From assembly GCF_001421245.1 (NCBI RefSeq), contig NZ_LMKE01000006.1:87748-150860 (forward strand): a DNA stretch of 63,113 nt, read 5' to 3'. Below, in pieces: positions 1 through 8,332 of the stretch. Position 1 is the first letter of the stretch. Each line of letters opens with the position of its first letter. This stretch comes from Sphingomonas sp. Leaf10. GTDB lineage: Bacteria > Pseudomonadota > Alphaproteobacteria > Sphingomonadales > Sphingomonadaceae. The notes beneath the pieces were generated by a model. The model was not told where the DNA came from. It worked only from the letters and a program-made list of their open reading frames with translations, and ran no database searches. A program made the position numbers and the translations under genes.

Positions 1-12
1 GAGGGGAGAAAC

Positions 13-1587
13 ATGCCCACCGCTGAACCCCTCGATCGCCCCGTCGACGAAGGCGCTCTGTCGCTGCGCTGGTCGGGCCGCGTGTCGCTCACGCCCCGCA
101 TCCTGTTCGTCAACATCTTCGCCCTCGCGCTGCTGGCGGGCGGCTTCTTCTATCTCGACAGCTATCGCGCGCGGATAGTCGACGGGCGCGTCGCGCAGGC
201 CGAGCGCGAGGTGCGGCTGATCGCCGAGGCGTTGACGCTGTTGTCGCCCGACGAACGCACCGACGAAATGGTCAATTTTGCGCGCAAATCGGGTCTGCGG
301 CTGCGCATCTACGACCGGCGCGGGCGGCTGGTCGCCGACAGCCGACAACTGGGGGTGCGCAATTTCCAGCTGCTCGATCCCGACAAGGATGGCTGGCAAC
401 AGGATGCCGCCCGCGCGCTGGACGCGGTGATCGATACCGTCGTGCGCAACGATCGCGACCCGCTGTACCGCGAGCGTGCGCCGGGTCGCGGCCTGCGCTG
501 GCCCGACGTGGTGACGGTCCGCACCACCGGCGGCACGGCGGCGACGGTATGGCGCGCGCCCGACCGGACGCCGGTGGTCACCGCCGCCGCGCCGCTGCCC
601 GAGGACCGGGTGCTGATGGCGACGGTCAACGCCCGCGACATTACCCAGACGGTGCGAACCGAACGCGCGCGGTTGAGCTTGGTGCTCGCGGTCGCGTTCC
701 TGCTGTCGGTGCTGTTGTCGCTGTTCCTCGCCCGCACCATCGTCCGGCCGATGCGGATGCTGGCGCGCGCCGCGATCCGGGTGCGGCTGGGCCGCGACCG
801 CGAGGTCGTCGTGCCGCGCCTGCCCAGCCGCCGCGACGAGATCGGGATGCTCGCCCGCGCGCTGTCGGACATGACCGGGGCGCTGCGCAGCCGGATCGAC
901 GCGACCGAAGCCTTTGCCGCCGACGTGACGCATGAATTGAAGAACCCGCTCGCCTCGCTGCGATCGGCGGTCGATGGGTTGGCGACGGTCAGGGACCCCG
1001 ATCTGCGCGACCAGCTGCTGGCGATCGTGCAGGACGACGTCCATCGGCTCGACCGGCTGATCACCGATATCTCCGACGCCTCGCGGCTCGACGCGCAATT
1101 GGCACGGGCGAAGTTCGAGGATGTCGATCTGGCGGCGCTGATCGCGGCGCTGGTCACCTACCGCGTCGATCGCGGCATCGAGCGCGGCGTCACCCTGCAT
1201 TTTGAGCGCGACGGCGACGATCCGCTGGTGGTGCATGGCGAGGGCGCGCGGCTGGAGCGGGTGTTCGCCAACCTGATAGACAACGCCATCTCCTTCTCGC
1301 CGCCGGGTGGCAAAGTGCGGATCGGCGGCGGCAATGACGGCGATCTGGTCGAGATCGAGGTCACCGACGATGGCCCTGGCGTACCCCCCGAACAGCGCGA
1401 GGCGGTGTTCCGCCGCTTCCATTCGGTCCGCCCCGGTGGGGAAGCGTTCGGCCAGCATTCCGGCCTCGGCCTTGCCATCGCCCGGACCATCGTCGAAGGG
1501 CATGGTGGTATGATCGCCGCCGAATCACGTCGCGATGCCCACGAAGGCGCGCGCTTCGTCGTGCAGCTGCCGATCGCCGGCGCATGA
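13..1587 (+). CDS. chvG: ChvG-type stimulus-sensing sensor histidine kinase
   Basis: Membrane sensor kinase of the ChvG/ExoS family, which phosphorylates the response regulator ChvI and controls envelope, acid and exopolysaccharide responses in alphaproteobacteria. The 524-residue protein has one N-terminal membrane helix (about residues 29-47), a periplasmic sensing region, a second helix (about 221-241) followed by HAMP, an H-box with the phospho-acceptor His307 (VTHELKNPLASL), an N-box (FANLIDNAISFSPPGG) and G-boxes (DDGPGVP, GLGLAIA). A GAGGGGAGAA Shine-Dalgarno precedes the ATG by two bases. The stop overlaps the hprK start by 4 bp. The partner chvI is expected just left of the window edge but is not visible. 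Confidence 0.93.
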   Translation: MPTAEPLDRPVDEGALSLRWSGRVSLTPRILFVNIFALALLAGGFFYLDSYRARIVDGRVAQAEREVRLIAEALTLLSPDERTDEMVNFARKSGLRLRIYDRRGRLVADSRQLGVRNFQLLDPDKDGWQQDAARALDAVIDTVVRNDRDPLYRERAPGRGLRWPDVVTVRTTGGTAATVWRAPDRTPVVTAAAPLPEDRVLMATVNARDITQTVRTERARLSLVLAVAFLLSVLLSLFLARTIVRPMRMLARAAIRVRLGRDREVVVPRLPSRRDEIGMLARALSDMTGALRSRIDATEAFAADVTHELKNPLASLRSAVDGLATVRDPDLRDQLLAIVQDDVHRLDRLITDISDASRLDAQLARAKFEDVDLAALIAALVTYRVDRGIERGVTLHFERDGDDPLVVHGEGARLERVFANLIDNAISFSPPGGKVRIGGGNDGDLVEIEVTDDGPGVPPEQREAVFRRFHSVRPGGEAFGQHSGLGLAIARTIVEGHGGMIAAESRRDAHEGARFVVQLPIAGA

Positions 1588-1997
1588 ACGAACCGCCGAT
1601 CCATGCCGGCTGTGTCGCGATGCGCGGCATGGGCGTGCTGATCGCCGGCCCGTCTGGATCGGGCAAATCGGACCTTGCGCTGCGCCTGATCGATCGGGGT
1701 GCGGTGCTGGTCAGCGACGATTACACGCTGCTTCATGCCAATGGTGGCGAACTCCACGCGACCGCCCCCGCCACCATCGCCGGCCGGATCGAGGTGCGCG
1801 GGATCGGTATCATCGACCGACCGACCGTGCCGCGCGTCCGCGTCGCGCTGTTCATCGAGGCCGGCACGCCCGACCGCATGCCCGAACCGGCAACGCGGGT
1901 TATCGCCGGGATCGCCATTCCCGCCTACAGACTGGCGTTGCTCGAAGCCTCGGCACCCGCCAAGATCGCCCTCATGCTCGACAGGATTCTCCGATGA
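1584..1997 (+). CDS. hprK: HPr kinase/phosphorylase, short alphaproteobacterial form
   Basis: Phosphorylates or dephosphorylates the regulatory serine of HPr. At 137 residues it is the short form typical of alphaproteobacteria: only the catalytic domain remains and the N-terminal half of the Firmicutes enzyme (about 310 aa) is absent. The P-loop GPSGSGKS lies at residues 22-29, followed by LVSDDYTLL and the HprK signature region EVRGIGII. The start overlaps the chvG stop (ATGA) and the stop overlaps the rapZ start, indicating translational coupling. Its substrate HPr is encoded three genes downstream, with the target serine present (Ser47), so a working HprK-HPr circuit is likely. Confidence 0.93.
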   Translation: MNEPPIHAGCVAMRGMGVLIAGPSGSGKSDLALRLIDRGAVLVSDDYTLLHANGGELHATAPATIAGRIEVRGIGIIDRPTVPRVRVALFIEAGTPDRMPEPATRVIAGIAIPAYRLALLEASAPAKIALMLDRILR

Positions 1998-2887
1998 TGC
2001 GCCATGCCGATATCCTGCTCGTCACCGGCATGTCTGGGGCGGGCAAATCGACGGTGCTCAAGACGCTGGAGGATAGCGGCTGGGATATCGTCGATAACCT
2101 TCCGTTGCGGCTGCTCGGCAATCTGATCGCCGCCAGCCCGGCCGATGCCGAACGGCGACTGGCGATCGGCATCGGCACCCGGACGCGCGGCTTCGATGCG
2201 GAAGCGATCGTCAGCGCGATCCGCGACCGCCCCGATCTGGGTGTCAGCGTGTTGTTTCTCGACAGCAGCCAGGCCGAGCTGGAGCGCCGCTATAACGAAA
2301 CGCGCCGCCGCCATCCGCTGGCGACCGATCGCACCGCCGCCGACGGGATCGAATCCGAACGCGAGGTACTCGAACCGCTGCGTGCCTTTGCCAATCGACT
2401 GCTCGACACCACCCATTTCTCCCGCAACGCGCTGGCCGAATGGGTGCGGGAGACCTTTGCCGCGCCGGGCAGCGCCGATCCGGTGCTGTCGGTGCTGTCG
2501 TTCGGCTTTGCTCGCGGCGTGCCGCGCAACGCCGATATCGTGCTCGACATGCGCTTCCTGCGCAATCCGCACTGGGACCCGGTCCTGCGGCCCGGCACCG
2601 GGCTGGACGCCGATGTCGCCGCCTATGTCCGGGCCGATCCGGCCTATGACGCCGCCATCGCCTCGTTCGAGACGATGCTGGCGACGCTGCTGCCGCGCTA
2701 CAAGGCGGAGGGCAAATCCTATGTTACCATCGCGTTCGGCTGTACCGGTGGGAGACACCGGTCGGTCCATGTCGCCGAACGCATGGGGGCATGGTTGCGC
2801 GAACAAGGATTTTCGCCCACGATAGAACATCGCGATCTCGGCACCGCGCCGCAGGACTCGCTGGAAGGCGCACGGCGCGCACGATGA
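1994..2887 (+). CDS. rapZ: RapZ family nucleotide-binding RNA adaptor (YvcJ/YhbJ)
   Basis: A 297-residue P-loop protein of the RapZ family. In enterobacteria RapZ binds small RNAs and controls amino-sugar synthesis; in alphaproteobacteria the sRNA partners are not established. Walker A GMSGAGKS is at residues 12-19, and the C-terminal family signature GCTGGRHRSV is intact. The ATG at 1994 overlaps the hprK stop (ATGA); reading extends upstream in frame, but those codons lie inside hprK. Position between hprK and the EIIA gene is the usual one and ties the protein to the regulatory PTS. Confidence 0.92.
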   Translation: MMRHADILLVTGMSGAGKSTVLKTLEDSGWDIVDNLPLRLLGNLIAASPADAERRLAIGIGTRTRGFDAEAIVSAIRDRPDLGVSVLFLDSSQAELERRYNETRRRHPLATDRTAADGIESEREVLEPLRAFANRLLDTTHFSRNALAEWVRETFAAPGSADPVLSVLSFGFARGVPRNADIVLDMRFLRNPHWDPVLRPGTGLDADVAAYVRADPAYDAAIASFETMLATLLPRYKAEGKSYVTIAFGCTGGRHRSVHVAERMGAWLREQGFSPTIEHRDLGTAPQDSLEGARRAR

Positions 2888-2910
2888 CGGATGTAGGAAC
2901 GACGACGAAC

Positions 2911-3318
2911 ATGATCGGGTTGGTTTTGGTGACGCATGGTCGTCTTGCCCAGGAGTTCGTCGTTGCGATGGAGCATGTCGTCGGCCCGCAGGAGCGGATC
3001 GAGACGGTGTGTATCGGTCCCGAGGACGACATGGAGGAACGCCGCGCCGACATCGCCACCGCCATCGCCGCGGTCGATGCGGGTCAGGGCGTGATCGTGC
3101 TGACCGACCTGTTCGGCGGCACGCCCAGCAACCTTGCCATATCGCTGATGGAAACCGGCCGGATCGAGGTGATCGCCGGCATCAACCTGCCGATGCTGAT
3201 CCGGCTGGGCGGCGCGCGCAAGGCGATGAAGGTCGCCGAAGCGGTCGCCGCCGCGCGCGAGGCGGGTCGCAAATATATCTCGGTCGCCAGCGAGGTTCTG
3301 GGGGAAGCAGCGGCATGA
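2911..3318 (+). CDS. manX: PTS EIIA component, mannose family (regulatory)
   Basis: A 135-residue EIIA(Man) domain protein that takes a phosphate from HPr on His9 (LVLVTHGRLA) and carries the FGGTPSN motif. There are no EIIB, EIIC or EIID partners here, so it is probably a regulatory terminus rather than part of a sugar transporter, as in other alphaproteobacterial hprK-ptsH clusters. The start at 2911 has AGGAA eleven bases upstream and matches the usual family N-terminus MIGLVLVTHG. An in-frame ATG at 2884 that overlaps the rapZ stop would add nine residues and cannot be excluded. The stop overlaps the ptsH start. Confidence 0.9.
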   Translation: MIGLVLVTHGRLAQEFVVAMEHVVGPQERIETVCIGPEDDMEERRADIATAIAAVDAGQGVIVLTDLFGGTPSNLAISLMETGRIEVIAGINLPMLIRLGGARKAMKVAEAVAAAREAGRKYISVASEVLGEAAA

Positions 3319-3584
3319 CCACCTCGCGCACCGTACAGATCACCAACCGCCGCGGCCTGCACGCCCGCGCCTCCGCCAAGTTCGTGACGATGGCCGCCGC
3401 GCAACCGATCGAGGTGAGCGTCGAAAAGGACGGATCGTGCGTCACCGGCACGTCGATCATGGGCCTGATGATGCTGGGCGCCGCCAAGGGCGACCATATC
3501 ACGATCAGCGCGTCGGGCGATGGCGCCGAGGCGGTGGTCGGGCAACTCGCGCAACTGGTCGAGGACCGCTTTGGCGAGGATTGA
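3315..3584 (+). CDS. ptsH: HPr phosphocarrier protein
   Basis: An 89-residue HPr-like phosphocarrier. The EI-dependent site His16 lies in RRGLHARASAKF and the HprK-dependent serine, Ser47, in GTSIMGLMML. It is the last gene of the chvG-hprK-rapZ-manX-ptsH run, each overlapping or nearly overlapping the next. Enzyme I (ptsI or ptsP) is not in the window. Known roles of this branch in alphaproteobacteria are regulatory: carbon and nitrogen status, and crosstalk with ChvG-ChvI. Confidence 0.93.
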   Translation: MTTSRTVQITNRRGLHARASAKFVTMAAAQPIEVSVEKDGSCVTGTSIMGLMMLGAAKGDHITISASGDGAEAVVGQLAQLVEDRFGED

Positions 3585-3687
3585 CGAGCCTACTGCGAAA
3601 CGTGGATAAAATGTCGTCAATGAGCGGTTTTTCAGTTGGCTGGAAGCGCACGACAAGCTCGCTGGGTGGGCGCAGTTCTTCGGCGCA

Positions 3688-4149
3688 ATGCTCGCGTTGC
3701 TCGTAACCTATTTCACCGCCTTTGTGCCGATATGGCATCGCAAGCGCCAGTTGCGCAAAGCTGCAAAACGTCTGCTTTTGAACGGCTTTGGGGTATTGGA
3801 AAGCTATCATCGCACAACCCCCAATTTTTTACCGGTTTCTCTTACCCTTAGAGGAGCGGCACTGTCATTTTCGGGTGTGATCGATGAAATAGGCCGCTTC
3901 CCGATATATGAACTCGACGATCAAGGGAGCCGCTCTATTCCAAGATACTTGATAGCGCTCAGTGGCAACCTCGCCGCATCCAAACTAGTACTTGAAAATC
4001 TGGCGAACGAAATTGAGGGTCGGGAAGCGACGCTGGACGAGCGGAATGACCTGACGGAATTCCTTGGCGATCGTCTGAATTTCGTTCGCGATATGCTGGC
4101 TGGCAAAGAACTTAAAAGACCCCAGTGGACGACGGGCGCGGTCGATTAG
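3688..4149 (+). CDS. Hypothetical small membrane-anchored protein, start possibly disrupted
   Basis: No family recognised. From the ATG at 3688 the 153-residue product begins directly with one hydrophobic helix (LALLVTYFTAFVPIW), followed by a basic stretch and a soluble helical domain. The reading frame is open back to 3610, and the extra codons (FFSWLEAHDKLAGWAQFFGA) look like genuine protein, yet that extension has no start codon. A good ATG at 3620 lies in another frame and would join this frame if the T5 run at 3628-3632 had one more T. The gene may therefore be frameshifted, or the sequence may have a homopolymer error. GC content is lower than in neighbours, suggesting acquisition. Confidence 0.6.
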   Translation: MLALLVTYFTAFVPIWHRKRQLRKAAKRLLLNGFGVLESYHRTTPNFLPVSLTLRGAALSFSGVIDEIGRFPIYELDDQGSRSIPRYLIALSGNLAASKLVLENLANEIEGREATLDERNDLTEFLGDRLNFVRDMLAGKELKRPQWTTGAVD

Positions 4150-4235
4150 CAGTTCGCCCTACAGAACTATTCGAATTGCATTATACAAATTTTTAGGGGT
4201 GGCCGCACCCGCGCCCCGGCCATAGGCCGGACCCC

Positions 4236-4985
4236 ATGACCCACCCCGCCCTCACCACCCTGACCGACAAGGAAAAGCAGACGCTGCGCCTGATCGTGCG
4301 CGGGCATGATGCGAAGTCGGTCGCGGTGACGCTTGGCCTGTCGGTCCACACCATCAACGAACGCCTGCGCGACGCGCGGCGCAAGCTGGCGGTGTCGAGC
4401 AGTCGCGAGGCGGCGCGGATGCTGTTCGAGGCGGAGGGCGCGACCCCCGAAAATCTTGCGGACAACAGAAACGGGGACGACGTCGGCGACCGCGCCACCG
4501 ATGTCGGAACCACGCCGCACGACGGCGCGGGGCGGTCCGTCGGCTCGCCCCGGTTCTGGATCGGAGCTTGTGCCATGACCCTCACCCTCGGCCTGCTGGC
4601 CTTCACCCTGACGCCCGCAACGGTGCAGACGCCGGCCCCGCCGCCCGCTACCGCACCCGCCACGCCGGCTCCCGACGCGGCGCGCGCGTTCCTCGAACTG
4701 GTCGATCAGGGGCGATGGACCGACAGCTATCGCCGGTTCGGCGTCGCCTTCCGCAAGCTGAATACCGAGCAGGTCTGGGCCGATGTATCGGAAAAGGTCC
4801 GCACCCCGCTCGGCCCGGTCGTGTCGCGGACGCTGATCGGGCAGGAATATGTCCCCGCCCCGCCCTATGGCTACCAATCGGTCAAGTTCCGCACCCGCTT
4901 CGCCGAGGGTGGCGAGCAGGTCGAAACGGTGATGCTCGATCAGGAAGCGGCGGAGTGGAAGGTCGTCGGCATCACCGTCGGCTGA
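4236..4985 (+). CDS. LuxR-type HTH membrane regulator with DUF4019 domain
   Basis: A 249-residue protein with a LuxR/GerE-type helix-turn-helix at residues 8-65 (LTDKEKQTLRLIVRGHDAKS, then VHTINERLRDARRKL), a variable linker, one membrane helix around 108-128, a Pro/Ala-rich segment and a C-terminal DUF4019 domain (about 143-249) predicted outside the membrane. The layout suggests a one-component membrane regulator that couples a periplasmic signal to DNA binding. This architecture recurs in sphingomonads; no ligand or target is known to me. It is monocistronic here. Confidence 0.82.
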   Translation: MTHPALTTLTDKEKQTLRLIVRGHDAKSVAVTLGLSVHTINERLRDARRKLAVSSSREAARMLFEAEGATPENLADNRNGDDVGDRATDVGTTPHDGAGRSVGSPRFWIGACAMTLTLGLLAFTLTPATVQTPAPPPATAPATPAPDAARAFLELVDQGRWTDSYRRFGVAFRKLNTEQVWADVSEKVRTPLGPVVSRTLIGQEYVPAPPYGYQSVKFRTRFAEGGEQVETVMLDQEAAEWKVVGITVG

Positions 4986-5022
4986 TCGTCATCGGGCGAC
5001 GGTGATGCCGGCGGCGAGCCGA

Positions 5023-5445
5023 TCAGTCCGTCGCCTGTTCGATCGCACGCTCCTGAATTTGCTGCGGGTCGCCAAACCGATAGGGTTCGAGCGCCAGGCG
5101 ATCGGCCACGCTGATCGGCGCTTTGCTGTAGCTGCCCTTGGCCCAGCTTTTGGTCTTGGTGTGCTTTTCGCCGATCAAGACCAACTCATCGTGCGGCACG
5201 ACATACCACTCGCCACTGTCGGGAAATGCAATCCAGATATTCCGTCCACCATATTTGACGTCGATCGTCCAGCGGCTCTTCAGCTGTACCAGCCGAACCT
5301 CCCCCGTCGCCTCGCTCAACAGAAGAAGATCGATACCGTTGTCGTGGACAGGAAAGAAGACGTTGTAGCCTCGTCCCAAAGCCACCGTCACGAGCGCGTT
5401 GCGATTGACGACCTCCATCGCACCACTGGTCAACTTTTCGGTCAT
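5023..5445 (-). CDS. Putative PD-(D/E)XK nuclease-fold protein
   Basis: A 140-residue protein, no exact family recognised. The N-terminal half shows a PD-(D/E)XK-like core: an N-terminal helix, then D39 in HDNGIDLLLL and, 14 residues later, Q54-L55-K56 in RLVQLKSRW, with the acidic residue of the last motif replaced by Gln as in several Q-x-K members. The ATG overlaps the stop of the upstream cfa-like gene (ATGA), so translation is coupled. No methylase, helicase or toxin partner lies beside it. The nuclease-fold assignment is inferred from the motif only; activity is unproven. Confidence 0.55.
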   Translation of the reverse strand: MTEKLTSGAMEVVNRNALVTVALGRGYNVFFPVHDNGIDLLLLSEATGEVRLVQLKSRWTIDVKYGGRNIWIAFPDSGEWYVVPHDELVLIGEKHTKTKSWAKGSYSKAPISVADRLALEPYRFGDPQQIQERAIEQATD

Positions 5446-6668
5446 ATGCCCCGCAGCCGCCGTTCTTCCTCAACCATATAATCGCGCGTCAGCGGCAGCG
5501 CCCAGCGGTCGCGGGTCAGCTGCACCTGGTAATTGACCATGCCGCCATGGCGGAACGCCGCCGCGGCGCCGGCGAGGTAGAAGGTCCACATGCGGTAAAA
5601 TTTCTCGTCGTACAGCGCGACGATTTGGTCCTTCGCCGCCACGGTGCGCGCATACCAGTGATCGATGGTCAGCGCATAATGGACGCGCAGCACCTCGATA
5701 TCGCTTGCGATCAGCTTGGTCCCTTCATAGCCGCGCACGATTTCCGACAGCGCCGGATTGTAGCCGCCGGGGAAGACATATTTGGTGGTGAAGGTGTCGG
5801 TGACGCCCGGCACGCCCATCCGACCGATGGTGTGGAGCAGCATCACGCCGTCATCGGTCAGCAACTCGCGGCATTTGCGGAAGAACGCGCCATATTGCGG
5901 CGGGCCGACATGTTCGAACATGCCGACCGACACGATCCGGTCGAACCGGCCGGTGACGTGGCGGTAGTCGATCAGCTCGAACTTGACCTTGTCGGCGACG
6001 CCGGCCGCTTCGGCACGACGGCGCGCAACCTTGATCTGCTCTTCGGACAGGGTGACGCCCAGCACCTCGGCGCCGGTCTTCTCGTGCAGATACAGTGCCA
6101 TCCCGCCCCAGCCGCAGCCGATGTCGAGCACGCGCATCCCCGGCCGGATCGCGAGTTTCGCGGCGATATGCGCCTTCTTGTCGGCCTGCGCCCGTTCCAG
6201 CCCGTTGTCGGCATCGGTGAAATAGGCGCAGCTATATTGCAGGTCGCTGTCGAGGAAGAGCGCGTAGAGCCGGTCCGACAGGTCGTAATGATGCGCGACG
6301 TTGCGTTTCGACCGGCGCGCCATGTTGACCCGGTCGATGCGGTGGCGGACCGCATCGAACAGGCGGATCGGCAGCGACGGCCGCAATCCGCCGCCCCGGC
6401 CCCATGGCGTATTGCCGGTCAGCAGTTCGACCAGATCGCGAATGTCGCCGCGATCGATGACCAGTTCGCCGTCCATATACGCCTCCGCCGCGCCCAACGC
6501 CGGGTGGCGGACGATACGGCCGGCGACGCCGGGCCGGGTGAAGCGGATCGCGACGTCGGGAAAGGCCGGATCGAGGCTGCCGAAACTGACGGTACGGCCA
6601 TCGGCGTGGGTCAGGGAAAGCGTACCGCGACGGACGGTGCGGGACAGAAACGTATCGATCAGTGCCAT
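5442..6668 (-). CDS. cfa: Cyclopropane-fatty-acyl-phospholipid synthase family methyltransferase
   Basis: A 408-residue SAM-dependent enzyme that adds a methylene bridge to unsaturated acyl chains of membrane phospholipids. It has the N-terminal lipid-binding region, the family motif NVAHHYDLS (about 123-131), the SAM-binding motif VLDIGCGWGG (180-189), and later IVSVGMFEHVG and GGYNPALSE. The ATG at 6668 is the family-typical start; an open frame continues far upstream but overlaps the divergent glycosyltransferase and repeat sequence, so it is not coding. The last bases overlap the start of the PD-(D/E)XK-like gene. Confidence 0.92.
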   Translation of the reverse strand: MALIDTFLSRTVRRGTLSLTHADGRTVSFGSLDPAFPDVAIRFTRPGVAGRIVRHPALGAAEAYMDGELVIDRGDIRDLVELLTGNTPWGRGGGLRPSLPIRLFDAVRHRIDRVNMARRSKRNVAHHYDLSDRLYALFLDSDLQYSCAYFTDADNGLERAQADKKAHIAAKLAIRPGMRVLDIGCGWGGMALYLHEKTGAEVLGVTLSEEQIKVARRRAEAAGVADKVKFELIDYRHVTGRFDRIVSVGMFEHVGPPQYGAFFRKCRELLTDDGVMLLHTIGRMGVPGVTDTFTTKYVFPGGYNPALSEIVRGYEGTKLIASDIEVLRVHYALTIDHWYARTVAAKDQIVALYDEKFYRMWTFYLAGAAAAFRHGGMVNYQVQLTRDRWALPLTRDYMVEEERRLRGI

Positions 6669-6750
6669 GAACAGTCCGTTAGGGACCGAATGTGGCAAGT
6701 CATGGGCGACGTATTCGAAACAATGATCGGCATATCTGAATCCGCCGCGG

Positions 6751-6880
6751 CACGGGGAGGTGGACCATGCGCAGCATGGTGGAGGGGGGTTGGCCGCATT
6801 CGGAACCGTTGCGTTGCGCCGCGATCCCCCTCCACCACCGCTTCGCGGCGGTCCCCCTCCCCGCGGGCGGGGAGGATTTG
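6751..6880. repeat. Palindromic intergenic repeat, family B, copy 1
   Basis: About 130 bp with a left arm CACGGGGAGGTGGACCATGC and GCAGCATGGTGGAGGGGG, a variable middle, and a right arm CCCCCTCCACCACCGC then GGCGGTCCCCCTCCCC. A close copy occurs at 54014-54146. The right end reads GGGGAGGATTTG and supplies the Shine-Dalgarno of the next gene (start 6885). It lies between the divergent cfa and glycosyltransferase genes. Function unknown. Confidence 0.8.
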
Positions 6881-6884
6881 CTTG

Positions 6885-8144
6885 ATGCGGACGTTCCGCT
6901 ACACGCCCCCTATGCTCTCCCGCCTGCGCGATCGCCCCTGGACCACCGCGCTGCTGATCGGCGTGGCGGCGCAATTGCTGTTCGCATGGGGTCTCGGGCG
7001 GCCGGGCAAGCTGTCGTTCGACGAAATCCATTACGTCCCCGCCGCGCGCATCCTGCTGACGCTCGCCTATCCGGCCAATCCCGAACATCCGCTGGTCGCC
7101 AAGGAACTGATCGCCGGCGGCATCCTGCTGCTCGGCGACAATCCGTGGGGCTGGCGGATCATGGGAACACTGGCGGGGACGGCGAGCGTGCTCGGCGTCT
7201 TTGCCATCCTGCAATTGCTGTTCCGGCGGGCGCATGTGTCGGCATTCGGCGCGGCAATGGCGATCCTCAACCAGACCTTGCTGGTCGAGGCGCGCACGGC
7301 AATGCTGGAGGTGTATCTCGGCGCCTTCGTCACGCTCGCCATCGCGGCGCTGCTCTGGTCGATGCGCGGGCGGCCGGCACCGCGACTGGCACTGGCCGCC
7401 ATGCTGTTCGGGCTGGCGGTCGGGGTGAAATGGGCGGCCGTGCCCTATGTCGCGGGCGCGGGTCTGCTGCTGATCTGGGGCAAGAGCGGCGGGCGCGATT
7501 ACTGGCGGGGGCTGCGGCTGATTCCGGCACTGGCGATCCTCGGGCTGGTTAGCATAGCCACCTATTTCGCGACCTTCGCCCCCGCCTTCTTCTACGCCTC
7601 CGAACCGCTCACCCTCGCGCGCCTGCTCCCGTTCCAGTGGGACATGTACGAACGTCAGACGCAGGTGCTGGCGGCACACCCCTATCAATCGAGCTGGTGG
7701 AGCTGGCCGCTGCTGGCCCGGCCGATCTGGTATTTCTACGAACCCGATGACGGGGTGCAGCGCGGGGTGCTGCTGCTCGGCAATCCGGCGATCATGTGGG
7801 GCGGATTGCTGGCGGTCGCGGTGTGCCTGTGGACCGGATGGAAACGGCGCGCGCCGGCGCTGCTGGGGGTCGGGCTGCTATGGGTCGGGTCGCTGGCGGT
7901 ATGGGCAGTGATCCCCAAATCGCTCGGCTTCTATTATTACTACCATCTCTCGAGCATCTGGCTGTGCCTCGCGCTCGCCGCCGCGTTCCACGCCCATGCG
8001 AAAGGCCGCCTCGCCCGCGCCGACGAATGGTTCGCGCTGCCCGCGATCATGTTGTTCGTCTATTTCTACCCGGTGCTCTCCGCCGCATCGCTTTCGGGAC
8101 CGCAGGCGTTCAATCGCTGGATGTGGTTCGACAGCTGGCGTTGA
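6885..8144 (+). CDS. PMT/ArnT-like phospholipid carrier-dependent glycosyltransferase
   Basis: A 419-residue polytopic membrane protein of the PMT (GT39/GT-C) superfamily, which transfers a sugar from a polyprenyl- or dolichyl-phosphate carrier onto protein or lipid at the outer face of the inner membrane. The catalytic-type acidic pair D46-E47 in KLSFDEIHYVPAA follows the first helix, and about ten hydrophobic helices follow. The start at 6885 has GGAGG nine bases upstream, supplied by the family B repeat; an inner ATG at 6912 is a weaker alternative. The convergent GT2-GtrA gene downstream could make its polyprenyl-phospho-sugar donor. Confidence 0.85.
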   Translation: MRTFRYTPPMLSRLRDRPWTTALLIGVAAQLLFAWGLGRPGKLSFDEIHYVPAARILLTLAYPANPEHPLVAKELIAGGILLLGDNPWGWRIMGTLAGTASVLGVFAILQLLFRRAHVSAFGAAMAILNQTLLVEARTAMLEVYLGAFVTLAIAALLWSMRGRPAPRLALAAMLFGLAVGVKWAAVPYVAGAGLLLIWGKSGGRDYWRGLRLIPALAILGLVSIATYFATFAPAFFYASEPLTLARLLPFQWDMYERQTQVLAAHPYQSSWWSWPLLARPIWYFYEPDDGVQRGVLLLGNPAIMWGGLLAVAVCLWTGWKRRAPALLGVGLLWVGSLAVWAVIPKSLGFYYYYHLSSIWLCLALAAAFHAHAKGRLARADEWFALPAIMLFVYFYPVLSAASLSGPQAFNRWMWFDSWR

Positions 8145-8177
8145 TTGGGTTCATGCGCAAGCGTGCAAAGGGTTGAT

Positions 8178-8305
8178 TGCGCGCAAAGGCGCAAAGGACG
8201 CCAAGGGGTTGCGATCGGAAGATCGTCATTTCTCTACCCATATCGGTTGAACGCCGCTGTCGCGGCGGGCGCAGCCTCTTTGCGTCCTCTGCGCCTTTGC
8301 GCGCA
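8178..8305. repeat. Long inverted repeat, family C, copy 1
   Basis: The arm at 8178-8201 (TGCGCGCAAAGGCGCAAAGG...) pairs with the arm at 8282-8305 with one mismatch over 24 bp; the spacer is about 80 bases. It sits between two convergent genes, where it may act as a bidirectional transcription end, but there is no T tract. Related elements lie at 57272-57450 and 59147-59310. Confidence 0.8.
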
Positions 8306-8332
8306 AATCTACTCGCCGCCTTCGCGTAAAAC

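Noticed and set aside
5547..6884. Upstream part of the long frame leading into the PMT-type gene
   Set aside because: It runs antisense to cfa and through the family B repeat; the real gene starts at 6885 with its own ribosome site.
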